The notes below the pieces were generated by a model that saw nothing but the letters and a program-made list of their open reading frames with translations, did no database searches and was not told the DNA's origin. A stretch of DNA of 64,000 bases from Pseudomonas sp. N40(2020) (lineage in GTDB: Bacteria; Pseudomonadota; Gammaproteobacteria; Pseudomonadales; Pseudomonadaceae), in assembly GCF_014472415.1 (NCBI RefSeq), contig NZ_JACSZV010000030.1:1-64000 (forward strand), written 5' to 3'. Each line of letters begins with the position of its first letter. Position 1 is the stretch's first letter. Below, piece after piece: positions 1 to 6,908 of the stretch. A program made the translations under genes and the position numbers.

Positions 1-62
1 GCGATCTTTTGATCCTGATCTTTAAAATCAAAATCAAAAGATCGCAGCGTGCCGCAGCTCCT
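1..62. repeat. Pseudomonas intergenic palindromic repeat, partial
   Basis: Positions 1-13 and 33-45 form a perfect 13-bp inverted repeat built on GATCTTTTGAT/ATCAAAAGATC. It is followed by a version of the GCAGC...GCAGCTCCTAC motif that recurs at 4620-4637 and 5531-5606. It lies just past the amidase stop and may serve as its 3' hairpin. The left part may continue outside the window. Confidence 0.6.
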
Positions 63-77
63 ACAGAGATATCGGCG

Positions 78-1781
78 TTACGACAACGGTGGCGTGCGTG
101 GCGGGATCATTCGCTTGCTGCCCGTCGATTCAAATGCCGCCGCCAGCCGCAACAGGCTCGAATCGTCGTAGGCACGACCGGCGAAGGTCAGGCCGACCGG
201 CATGCCGATATCGGCCATCACGCCCATGGGCACGGTGACGGTCGGTACGCCGAGGTGGCGAATGGCGAGGTTGCCGTTGGCGACCCAGATGCCGTTGCTC
301 CAGGCGATGTCGGCTGATGCCGGGTTGACGTCCGCATCTGCCGGGCCGACGTCGGCGACGGTCGGGAACAGCACGGCGTCTAGGCCGAGTTTGTCCATCC
401 AGTCTTCGAGGTCGATGCGTCGGGTCTGTTCGAGGCCGCGCAGGCCATCGGGCACGGTGGAGATTTCATTCCACGGCGTGATGCCGCGCTCGGCCATGCG
501 CACGTATTCGTCCATGCCGGCAACGAGATCGCCCTCACGGTTGGGCAGGGTGCCCGGTTCGTGCGGGAAGATTTTCGGCCCGTCGACGTCCACCAGACGA
601 TTGAGTTTCGGATCCCCGTTGGCTTGCAGGAAGTCGTCAAACGCCCACGCGGTCAGATCCCACAGTTCGTGGTGGAGGAACTCTTTCGACACCAGTCCAC
701 GGGTGAACACGGTCGGCGCACCGGGACGGTCGCCTTCACAGTTGGAGACCAGCGGGAAGTCGGTTTCGATGACTTCGGCGCCCGCTGCTTCGAGGGCCTG
801 ACGCGCCTGTTTCCAAAGGTCGATTACCGAAGCGCGGGTGTTGATGCGCTGGCCGGTCGGGCCGCCGATACCCGGTGCTTCGCTGGTGCCAGCCTCAGGG
901 TCGGCGTTGATGAACATGCGCGGTACGGCGAAGCGCTTGCCGGCCAGTGCTTTGGCGTCGGCGGCCAGTTCGGCGTAAGCGGCGGGGCGCACGGAGCTGA
1001 CGCTCGGAATCGGCACCCAGGGTTGCAGACGCCATAGATCGCCACGGGTGTCCGGGTCTTCGGCGACAACGATGTCGAGCACTTCCAGCAGATCGGCCAT
1101 GGTACGGGCGTAGGGCACCACAACGTCCATGGTCGGGGTCAACGGCCAGTTGCCGCGCACCGAGATCACCCCGCGCGAAGGCGTGTAGGCGCACAAACCA
1201 TTGTTCGAGGCCGGGCCACGACCGCTCGACCAGGTTTCTTCAGCCAGACCAAATGCGGCGAAACTGGCGGCAGTGGCGGTGCCGGCGCCATTGGACGAAC
1301 CAGAAGCGAATGGAGCAGTGAGGTAATCGGCGTTATACGGGCTCTCGGCGCGGCCATAAACCCCGCGCTGCATCCCGCCATTGGCCATCGGCGGCATGTT
1401 GGTCTTGCCCAGGCAAATCGCCCCGGCACCACGCAGGCGCTCGATGGTGAAGGCGTCGCGATAGGCGACCAGATCGACGAAGGCCGGGCTGCCAGACGCC
1501 GCCGTCAGGCCTTTGACCAGATAACTGTCCTTGGCGGTGTAAGGAATGCCATCGAGCGGGCTGAGCGTTTCGCCTTTGGCGCGGCGGGCGTCGGAGGCTT
1601 GCGCTTCGTTCAGCGCTTCGGGATTGCGCACCACAACAGCGTTCAGCGCAGTCGGGGTGTCGGCGCCATCGTAGGCATCAATGCGGGCCAGATAGCCCTG
1701 CACCAATTCAACCGAGGTGGTCTGGCCGGATTCAAGCGCAGCGCGCAGTTGAGCAATGGAAACTTCGGTGACTTCGATCAT
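78..1781 (-). CDS. Amidase (amidase signature family)
   Basis: A 567-residue amidase-signature enzyme, expected to hydrolyse a carboxamide to the acid and ammonia in the cytoplasm; substrate unknown. The Ser-cisSer-Lys triad can be placed at Lys84 (in TAKDSY), Ser161/162 (in ASGSSNGAG) and Ser185 (in ETWSSGRGPA). The segment around the nucleophile differs from the textbook TGGSIR form, but Ser, Arg and Pro-Ala align. Length is normal for the family. Transcribed alone, leftward; an 18-codon open frame overlaps its start. The ATG at 1781 begins a typical N-terminus (MIEVTEVSIAQL). Confidence 0.85.
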   Translation of the reverse strand: MIEVTEVSIAQLRAALESGQTTSVELVQGYLARIDAYDGADTPTALNAVVVRNPEALNEAQASDARRAKGETLSPLDGIPYTAKDSYLVKGLTAASGSPAFVDLVAYRDAFTIERLRGAGAICLGKTNMPPMANGGMQRGVYGRAESPYNADYLTAPFASGSSNGAGTATAASFAAFGLAEETWSSGRGPASNNGLCAYTPSRGVISVRGNWPLTPTMDVVVPYARTMADLLEVLDIVVAEDPDTRGDLWRLQPWVPIPSVSSVRPAAYAELAADAKALAGKRFAVPRMFINADPEAGTSEAPGIGGPTGQRINTRASVIDLWKQARQALEAAGAEVIETDFPLVSNCEGDRPGAPTVFTRGLVSKEFLHHELWDLTAWAFDDFLQANGDPKLNRLVDVDGPKIFPHEPGTLPNREGDLVAGMDEYVRMAERGITPWNEISTVPDGLRGLEQTRRIDLEDWMDKLGLDAVLFPTVADVGPADADVNPASADIAWSNGIWVANGNLAIRHLGVPTVTVPMGVMADIGMPVGLTFAGRAYDDSSLLRLAAAFESTGSKRMIPPRTPPLS

Positions 1782-1834
1782 GCGGTCACCGCCGTTTGCA
1801 GGGGGGCGGCTTTTTTCTTGAAAGGGGTGTTCAT
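1778..1834 (-). CDS. Possible 18-aa leader peptide overlapping the amidase start
   Basis: An ATG at 1834 opens an 18-codon frame (MNTPFKKKAAPLQTAVTA) whose TGA overlaps the amidase ATG in an ATGA arrangement. Such overlap usually means translational coupling. The Shine-Dalgarno before it is weak (GAGAACCGAT). It could be a coupling peptide, the remains of an earlier N-terminus in another frame, or chance. Confidence 0.3.
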   Translation of the reverse strand: MNTPFKKKAAPLQTAVTA

Positions 1835-2040
1835 ATCGGTTCTCGTTGCACGGCTTTACGCGACAAGGTTAAGACTGGCGCCTATTTAACACCATGCTGC
1901 GCGCGGAGTAATCGTGAACATAGCGGTTATTCGACTGGCGACGGAGGCTTCTCCGATTCGAGAGGCGCATGGACGATACAGGCGTGGCGTCCTGGAATTG
2001 ATCTGTCACGGCCGTTGGCCGAGGTCGAGGAAGGGAAGGA
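1835..2040. other. Intergenic region upstream of the amidase gene
   Basis: About 200 bases between the small upstream frame and the ProP terminator hairpin. It should hold the amidase promoter, but no convincing -35/-10 pair or operator was identified. Confidence 0.4.
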
Positions 2041-2085
2041 ACAGTGAGGCCTGCGGCGAGGTAGCACCCGCCGCAGGTTCACTGT
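2041..2085 (-). terminator. Long hairpin after the ProP-type gene
   Basis: ACAGTGA (2041-2047) pairs with TCACTGT (2079-2085), and inside it CCTGCGGCG (2050-2058) pairs with CGCCGCAGG (2069-2077). It lies immediately past the stop of the transporter gene. There is no long U tract, so it may act as a Rho-assisted or mRNA-protecting end. Confidence 0.6.
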
Positions 2086-2086
2086 C

Positions 2087-3592
2087 TTACTCGTTAATCC
2101 GCGGATGCTGCTGCACCAGATTCTTGCGCTTGGCCTCCAACTCGGCGATCTCAGCGTCGATGTCTTCGATCTTCTGCTCGATGTTGTCGTGATGTTCCTG
2201 CAGCAGCTCCTTCGCTTCCTCAAGATCGGAAGCCGCCGGAGCCGCGCCGCGCAGTGGTTTGTTCGCGGTTTCTTTCATGGTCACGCCAGTGACCAGGCCG
2301 ACCACGGCAATCACCATCAGGTAATACGCCGGCATGTACAGGTCATTGGTGCTTTCCACCAGCCAGGCCACGACGGTCGGGGTCAGACCCGCAATCAACA
2401 CCGAAACGTTGAATGCCGCTGCCAGTGCGCTGTAGCGAATGTGGGTGGGGAACATCGCCGGCAGGGTCGAGGCCATCACGCCGATGAAGAAGTTCAGCAG
2501 CACCGCCAGCATCAGCAGGCCGGCGAAGATCAGGCCGATCTTGCCGCTGTTGATCAGCATGAATGCCGGAATGGCCAGGATGAACAGGCCGATACTGCCG
2601 ACGACGATGAAAGGCTTGCGGCCGATCTTGTCGCTGACAAAGCCAATCAGCGGCTGCACAAACAACATGCCGACCATGATCGCGATGATGATCAGCACGC
2701 CACGGTTTTCGCTGTAGTGCAGGTTGTGCGACAGGTAACTCGGCATGTAGGTGAGCAGCATGTAGTAGGTGACGTTGGTCACGGCCACCACGCCAATGCA
2801 AGTCATCAGGCTGCGCCAGTGTTTGGTGGCGACTTCCTTGAACGACACTTTCGGGCCGCCGGCCAGACCTTCGCGGTCGCCTTGTTCGAGTTGTTCCACG
2901 TGCTGCTGGAAAGCCGGGGTTTCTTCGAGGGCGTGACGCAGATACAGGCCGATCATGCCCAGCGGCAGGGCGAGGAAGAACGGCAGACGCCAGCCCCATT
3001 CCTCGAACTTGGCTTCGCCCAGCGTCGTGGAAATCAGCACCACGACACCGGCACCCAGCACGAAACCGGCAATCGAGCCGAAGTCCAGCCAGCTACCGAG
3101 AAACCCGCGTTTGCGGTCGGGTGCATATTCGGCGACGAAGATCGAGGCGCCGGTGTATTCGCCACCGACCGAGAAGCCTTGGGCCATTTTCGCCAGCAAC
3201 AACAGGATCGGCGCCCAGATGCCAATCGAGGCATAGGACGGAATCAAACCGATGGCGAAGGTGCTCAGCGACATGATGACGATGGTCGCGGCGAGGACTT
3301 TCTGCCGCCCGTATTTGTCACCCAATGCACCGAAGAACAGTCCGCCCAAAGGCCGGATCAGGAAGGGCACGGAGAACGTCGCCAATGCGGCGATCATTTG
3401 CGTGCCGGGATCTGCACCGGGGAAAAACACCTTGCCGAGGACATAGGCCACAAAGCCGTAGACCCCAAAGTCGAACCATTCCATGGCATTGCCGAGCGCC
3501 GCCGCCGTGATGGCTTTGCGCATCTTCGCGTCGTCGACGATGGTGATGTCTTTCAGGCCGATCGGTTTGACGCTGTTTTTACGTGATTTCAT
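2087..3592 (-). CDS. proP: ProP-type MFS osmolyte/proline-betaine transporter
   Basis: A 501-residue major facilitator of the metabolite:H+ symporter family, predicted with 12 membrane helices in the inner membrane. Family marks are GNAMEWFDFGVYGFVA near residue 35, the loop GALGDKYGRQK near 110, and QGFSVGGEYTGASIF. The last ~45 residues (EEAKELLQEHHDNIEQKIEDI onward) form a charged heptad coiled coil, as in E. coli ProP where it tunes osmotic response. Likely substrates are proline, glycine betaine or ectoine. Single gene; the 150 bases upstream of its start show no clear promoter. The symbol reflects family and coiled coil, not proven substrate. Confidence 0.85.
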   Translation of the reverse strand: MKSRKNSVKPIGLKDITIVDDAKMRKAITAAALGNAMEWFDFGVYGFVAYVLGKVFFPGADPGTQMIAALATFSVPFLIRPLGGLFFGALGDKYGRQKVLAATIVIMSLSTFAIGLIPSYASIGIWAPILLLLAKMAQGFSVGGEYTGASIFVAEYAPDRKRGFLGSWLDFGSIAGFVLGAGVVVLISTTLGEAKFEEWGWRLPFFLALPLGMIGLYLRHALEETPAFQQHVEQLEQGDREGLAGGPKVSFKEVATKHWRSLMTCIGVVAVTNVTYYMLLTYMPSYLSHNLHYSENRGVLIIIAIMVGMLFVQPLIGFVSDKIGRKPFIVVGSIGLFILAIPAFMLINSGKIGLIFAGLLMLAVLLNFFIGVMASTLPAMFPTHIRYSALAAAFNVSVLIAGLTPTVVAWLVESTNDLYMPAYYLMVIAVVGLVTGVTMKETANKPLRGAAPAASDLEEAKELLQEHHDNIEQKIEDIDAEIAELEAKRKNLVQQHPRINE

Positions 3593-3743
3593 CCGGGTTT
3601 TCTCTGTTGCTGATCCATTTGCCGCTTCGATGCCATCTCTTTGATGGCGCGTGCTCTTTGGCTCAGATACATGCGGACACGAAATAATTCACCGCTAACT
3701 GCTTTTTTCCCTGCCGGAACTGCCGGAACTGCCGAAAAAAACA

Positions 3744-3780
3744 AAACCCGCCGTCCCGATTGAACGGGGCGACGGGTTTT
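3744..3780 (-). terminator. Rho-independent terminator, DUF6124 copy 1
   Basis: AACCCGCCGTCCC pairs imperfectly with GGGGCGACGGGTT. Read leftward the hairpin is followed by TTTTGTTTTTTT, a strong terminator tail for the DUF6124 gene at 3933-4292. T runs on both sides make it bidirectional. Confidence 0.85.
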
Positions 3781-3816
3781 TTTCATGTCTGAATACAGGT
3801 GGTGACTGTGACGCCG

Positions 3817-3884
3817 CCTTCGCGAGCAGGCTCGCTCCCACCGTTGACCGCGCTCCAATGTGGGAGCGAGCCTGCTCGCGAAGG
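3817..3884. repeat. REPIN (REP pair), copy 1
   Basis: Two perfectly inverted 24-bp REP arms (3817-3840 and 3861-3884; core GCGAGCAGGCTCGCTCCC) flank a 20-bp loop at 3841-3860. This is the canonical fluorescens-group REPIN. The loop is the exact reverse complement of the loop in the second copy at 4753-4772. Confidence 0.9.
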
Positions 3885-3932
3885 GGCCGGAGTTGACACC
3901 GAAAAGCTCAGCCCCTGTTCACCGCATCGAGG

Positions 3933-4292
3933 TCAGCCCGGCAACTCCAGATTATCCAGCACCCGATTTACCGCCAGTTCCCCTAGCATGATCAGTTGCG
4001 CAATGCCCTGCAGCGTCCTGCGCTGCGATGCGGGTACGAGATGGGCAAAGTCATTGGCGATGGTTCTTGCCGAAGCCAGAGTTCCGCAGGCATCGGCCAG
4101 CAACTCCTCGTTTTTGAAGTCCGCGGTCACGGCGTACATCCTGCGGGTTTTACGTGGAGGCGGCGTTGACCCCGGAGGGCAGAGGTAGTGATCGAGTGCG
4201 CGGTCTGCGGCTTCGTTGAGCTTTTTCGAATCGAGGGATTCGTAGGGGGAGGTGGGATCGGTTTCGGGCGGGTTAGGTGTTGGTTTGATCAT
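3933..4292 (-). CDS. DUF6124 family protein, copy 1
   Basis: A 119-residue protein beginning MIKPTPNPPETDPTSPYESL, the hallmark of the Pseudomonas DUF6124 family; function unknown. A proline-rich N-terminus is followed by SKKLNEAADRALDHYL, a basic PPRKTRR stretch near residue 47 and a helical C-terminal half rich in Ala/Leu. No signal peptide or membrane segment, so cytoplasmic. It is identical residue for residue to the copy at 4845-5204. The Shine-Dalgarno (AGAGG) lies inside a palindromic CTCTAGAG segment that can pair with the upstream leader, so translation is probably controlled by RNA structure. Confidence 0.85.
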   Translation of the reverse strand: MIKPTPNPPETDPTSPYESLDSKKLNEAADRALDHYLCPPGSTPPPRKTRRMYAVTADFKNEELLADACGTLASARTIANDFAHLVPASQRRTLQGIAQLIMLGELAVNRVLDNLELPG

Positions 4293-4607
4293 GGGTAAAG
4301 CCTCTAGAGTAGTGAAGCTGCCACCGTTCGCTGCTAACGAAGGAGGTGGCGGCTGTACGCGGGTTAGCAGACCAGGACTCTAGAACCCGGCGCACCGAAG
4401 TGCCCCACGCAAAGCCGCCATAACGGCAACGGACTTTGTGCGTCTAGAGAAAACCCGGGCTGCTAAACCCGATCACTGAGAAATCAGCGACGGCTCAACA
4501 ATAGGCCCCACCCCCAAGGCGCACAAGCCGGCGGATTCTGGCGTAGCTGTAGGCAATTACGCAAGGTTGTGTAGCCTCGGACGCGTGTCTGAAGGTGTCT
4601 TTTAAAC
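4293..4607 (-). ncRNA. Structured 5' leader of DUF6124 copy 1, three-strand switch
   Basis: Read leftward, strand A (CTGCTAAACCC at 4460-4470 and TCTAGAGA at 4443-4450, plus-strand letters), strand B (ACTCTAGA at 4377-4384 and GGGTTAGCAG at 4361-4370) and strand C (CTGCTAAC at 4331-4338 and CTCTAGAG at 4302-4309, covering the ribosome-binding site). B is complementary to both A and C, so pairings A:B and B:C exclude each other. A stable UUCG-capped hairpin (4392-4403) sits between A and B, and a CTGA-TTTC-TCAG hairpin lies further upstream. Copy 2 carries compensatory changes in the variable segments. No metabolite-riboswitch class is recognised. Confidence 0.7.
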
Positions 4608-4619
4608 GTCGCTGTTTAA

Positions 4620-4637
4620 GGCTGCGATCTTTTGATC
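4620..4637. repeat. Half copy of the GATCTTTTGATC palindromic repeat
   Basis: GGCTGCGATCTTTTGATC matches the right arm of the complete palindrome at 5531-5606. It lies between the two duplicated units, so one arm was lost here or gained there. Confidence 0.6.
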
Positions 4638-4655
4638 TCGCCTTGCGAAAACAAC

Positions 4656-4696
4656 AAAACCCGCCGTCCCGATTTAACTGGGCGGCGGGTTTTTTT
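4656..4696 (-). terminator. Rho-independent terminator, DUF6124 copy 2
   Basis: Second copy of the AACCCGCCG...CGGCGGGTT hairpin with T-rich flanks, downstream of the gene at 4845-5204. The stem differs from copy 1 by changes that keep pairing. Confidence 0.85.
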
Positions 4697-4728
4697 CATG
4701 TCTGAAGACAGGCGGGACTGTGTGGTCG

Positions 4729-4796
4729 CCTTCGCGACCAGGCTCGCTCCCACATTGGAGCGCGGTCAACGGTGGGAGCGAGCCTGCTCGCGAAGG
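4729..4796. repeat. REPIN (REP pair), copy 2, loop inverted
   Basis: Arms 4729-4752 and 4773-4796 match those of copy 1 with one mismatch in the left arm (GACCAGG for GAGCAGG). The 20-bp loop 4753-4772 is the exact reverse complement of the loop at 3841-3860. Confidence 0.9.
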
Positions 4797-4844
4797 GGCC
4801 GGAGTTGACACCGAAAAGCTCAGCCCCTGTTCACCACATCGAGG

Positions 4845-5204
4845 TCAGCCCGGCAACTCCAGATTATCCAGCACCCGATTCACCGCCAGCTCTCCCAACA
4901 TGATCAGTTGCGCAATGCCCTGCAACGTCCTGCGCTGCGACGCGGGTACGAGATGAGCGAAGTCATTGGCGATGGTTCTTGCCGAAGCCAGAGTTCCGCA
5001 GGCATCGGCCAGCAATTCCTCGTTTTTGAAGTCCGCGGTCACGGCGTACATCCTGCGGGTTTTACGTGGAGGCGGCGTGGATCCAGGTGGGCAGAGATAG
5101 TGATCGAGGGCGCGGTCTGCGGCTTCGTTGAGCTTTTTCGAATCGAGGGATTCGTAGGGGGAAGTGGGGTCGGTTTCGGGCGGGTTAGGTGTTGGTTTGA
5201 TCAT
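4845..5204 (-). CDS. DUF6124 family protein, copy 2
   Basis: A 119-residue protein identical to the product of 3933-4292, with a few silent base differences. Function unknown. Its Shine-Dalgarno (AAGGAG) is better than that of copy 1 and lies in the CTCAAGGAG segment, the C strand of its leader. Identical proteins behind leaders with different pairing sequences suggest that regulation, not protein function, has diverged. Confidence 0.85.
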   Translation of the reverse strand: MIKPTPNPPETDPTSPYESLDSKKLNEAADRALDHYLCPPGSTPPPRKTRRMYAVTADFKNEELLADACGTLASARTIANDFAHLVPASQRRTLQGIAQLIMLGELAVNRVLDNLELPG

Positions 5205-5519
5205 GGTGAAGCTCCTTGAGAAAAATGGAGCCGTCAGCTATCGCTGCTAAACGAAGAGGTGGCGGCTGTACGCGGGTTAGCAGACCAGGCTCAAGGATCC
5301 CGGCGCACCGAAGTGCCCCACGCAAAGCCGCCATAACGTAGCGGAACCTGCGTGCCTTGAGAATTGCCGGGCTGCTAAACCCGATCACTGAGAAATCAGC
5401 GACGGCTCAACAATAGGCCCCACCCCCAAGGCGCACAAGCCGGCGGATTCTGGCGTAGCTGTAGGCAATTACGCAAGGTCGTGTAGCCTCGGACGCGTGT
5501 CTGAAGGTGTCTTTTAAAC
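5205..5519 (-). ncRNA. Structured 5' leader of DUF6124 copy 2, three-strand switch
   Basis: Same architecture as 4293-4607 with different pairing letters. Strand A is CTGCTAAACCC at 5372-5382 with CCTTGAG at 5355-5361. Strand B is CTCAAGG at 5290-5296 with GGGTTAG/CAG at 5274-5283. Strand C is CTGCTAAAC at 5244-5252 with CCTTGAG at 5214-5220 (plus-strand letters). B pairs perfectly over 7 bp with either A or C. The UUCG hairpin is at 5305-5316. The hairpin between A and the UUCG stem (ACGCA.../...TGCGT) also differs from copy 1 while staying paired. The region 5373-5519 is almost base-for-base the same as in copy 1. Confidence 0.7.
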
Positions 5520-5530
5520 GCGGCTGTTTA

Positions 5531-5606
5531 GATCAAAAGATCGCAGCCTTCGGCAGCTCCTACATAGGCCGGTGTAGGAGCTGCCGAAGGCTGCGATCTT
5601 TTGATC
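5531..5606. repeat. Complete 34-bp inverted repeat (GATCAAAAGATCGCAGC family)
   Basis: Perfect 34-bp arms (5531-5564 and 5573-5606) around an 8-bp loop. This is a second Pseudomonas intergenic repeat class, distinct from the GCTCGCTCCC REPIN. It lies just past the stop of the membrane-protein gene at 5625 and could also act as its terminator. Confidence 0.85.
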
Positions 5607-5624
5607 TGTCTTCTGAAACAACGC

Positions 5625-6188
5625 CTAATTCGTCAGCGAAACGACGATGTCCAGCGCACAGATCGGCAGGTAAATCAGGGTAATGGTCGTATAAGTCTCG
5701 CGTGATTTCGCCGCGAAGGCGCAGAGCGGAAGAATGATCATCAACACATCCAACACCCCCCACAGCGCAATCGGTGAGGCTTGAAACAGAAAGACATTGA
5801 CGATCAGCCCGAGCAACAGATAAGTCGACAACGAGAGCAGGGCGTAGCGACCATCCTGCTCGAAATAGACCCGCAGGCCGTTCTGCTCATCCTCACTGCG
5901 GCTCGGCAGCAACAGCGCCGACGAGACAAACAACGACAGCGCCAATACCACCAGTAACAAAAACTCCGCGAACGAAAATGTCGACTTGATCTGCGGCAGC
6001 GAATTGACCGCCCACCAAAAGTCCAGTTGGGTGGCGAACAACGTAATGGCCCAGACCAACGCCACCCAATCCGGCGCGGCCGCCCGGCGGATGCGGAATA
6101 CCGTCAACGCGCCAAGCAGCAGCCGAGTGACGGACAGCCCCAGAATCATCGAGAGCACCGTTGCAACGATAGGGAAGTTGCTCATCAT
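5625..6188 (-). CDS. Hypothetical integral membrane protein
   Basis: A 187-residue protein with about five or six hydrophobic segments: near residues 5-27, 40-60, 72-95, 117-137, 140-160 and 165-184. A short charged loop (PSRSEDEQNGLRVYFEQDGR) lies in the middle. No recognised catalytic or transport motif, so function is unknown. Both neighbours are on the same strand, but a gap of about 60 bases separates it from the lipoprotein gene upstream. Composition matches the rest of the chromosome. Confidence 0.65.
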   Translation of the reverse strand: MMSNFPIVATVLSMILGLSVTRLLLGALTVFRIRRAAAPDWVALVWAITLFATQLDFWWAVNSLPQIKSTFSFAEFLLLVVLALSLFVSSALLLPSRSEDEQNGLRVYFEQDGRYALLSLSTYLLLGLIVNVFLFQASPIALWGVLDVLMIILPLCAFAAKSRETYTTITLIYLPICALDIVVSLTN

Positions 6189-6248
6189 CAGTCGTGGCCC
6201 GTGTTATGCAGATAGCTGCACATCACGGTAGACGAGAAAACGGGCGCA

Positions 6249-6908
6249 CTAACGCCGAATCGCCACATACGATTGCCCCAGGTCGCTGGCCCAACCCTCC
6301 AGCACCATTTTCACGTCATCGGCCGTCAGCACCTGTTTGTCGTTCTCCAGCGGCATGCCGGTGCCCTTGCGCACGACCTCTGCGACGACTTCCCCGGTCG
6401 AGCCGTCCTCGAACGACACTTCCGTGAAAATTTCACTGTCCTGATCGCGGATCCCGACGGCAGTGCTTACCCCGGCCGCGACCAGCGTGACCGGCAGCCA
6501 TTCATAAAATCGCAAGCCTTGGGTGCTGGCACTGACCCGGGTGATAGCCGGCCTGACGATCAGCGTATTCGGGCCGGGTAATGACACCAGTTGCAGCACC
6601 TTGCCCAATTCGTGCCTGAGGGCCGCATCGTAATAGTCAGTCACACCGGAGAGCGTGCTCATTGGAATCCGGTCAGTCGGCTCTACGCTGGGGTAAAACT
6701 GACTCGGCGCCAGATAGGCCTGGGTGTAACGACCTCTGGCCAATGCCGGACTGACCCAGACCATTACATCCTGTCCCGACGGCGACTTGCGCTCCTTCAA
6801 TACGCTGTAGTCGTGCAGAAACCCGGTATGTTCGACCTTTTGGCTGCTGCAAGCCGACAGGCTCAGGGATGCCGTACACAACACCGTCATCAGGCAATGG
6901 CTTCTCAT
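6249..6908 (-). CDS. DUF3313 family lipoprotein
   Basis: A 219-residue lipoprotein with a signal peptide ending in the lipobox LSAC (Cys20), followed by SSQKVEHTGFLHDYSVLKE, typical of DUF3313. The family is found in many proteobacteria without a known role. Start 6908 (MRSHCLMTVL) is preferred because it gives a proper signal peptide and its ATG overlaps the TGA of the upstream gene by one base. A longer upstream start would bury the signal peptide. Confidence 0.75.
   Translation of the reverse strand: MRSHCLMTVLCTASLSLSACSSQKVEHTGFLHDYSVLKERKSPSGQDVMVWVSPALARGRYTQAYLAPSQFYPSVEPTDRIPMSTLSGVTDYYDAALRHELGKVLQLVSLPGPNTLIVRPAITRVSASTQGLRFYEWLPVTLVAAGVSTAVGIRDQDSEIFTEVSFEDGSTGEVVAEVVRKGTGMPLENDKQVLTADDVKMVLEGWASDLGQSYVAIRR

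Larger units (their letters stand above)
3745..5530. repeat. Tandem duplication: DUF6124 gene, leader, terminator, REPIN
   Basis: Two direct units of about 0.88 kb (roughly 3745-4618 and 4657-5530), each holding, read leftward, a structured leader, a 119-codon DUF6124 gene, a REPIN and a terminator. The proteins are identical and the distal leaders nearly so. Differences cluster at the REPIN loop orientation, the interacting leader segments and the flanking palindrome, which is half-size after unit 1 and complete after unit 2. Confidence 0.9.

Noticed and set aside
2105-3586. 493-codon open frame antisense to the ProP-type gene
   Set aside because: It mirrors the transporter almost end to end and has no ribosome-binding site or domain; shadow frame.
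5185-5388. 67-codon frame on the leftward strand as an independent protein gene
   Set aside because: It is the run-on leader frame of DUF6124 copy 2 and has no equivalent length in copy 1; treated as part of the leader, not a separate protein.
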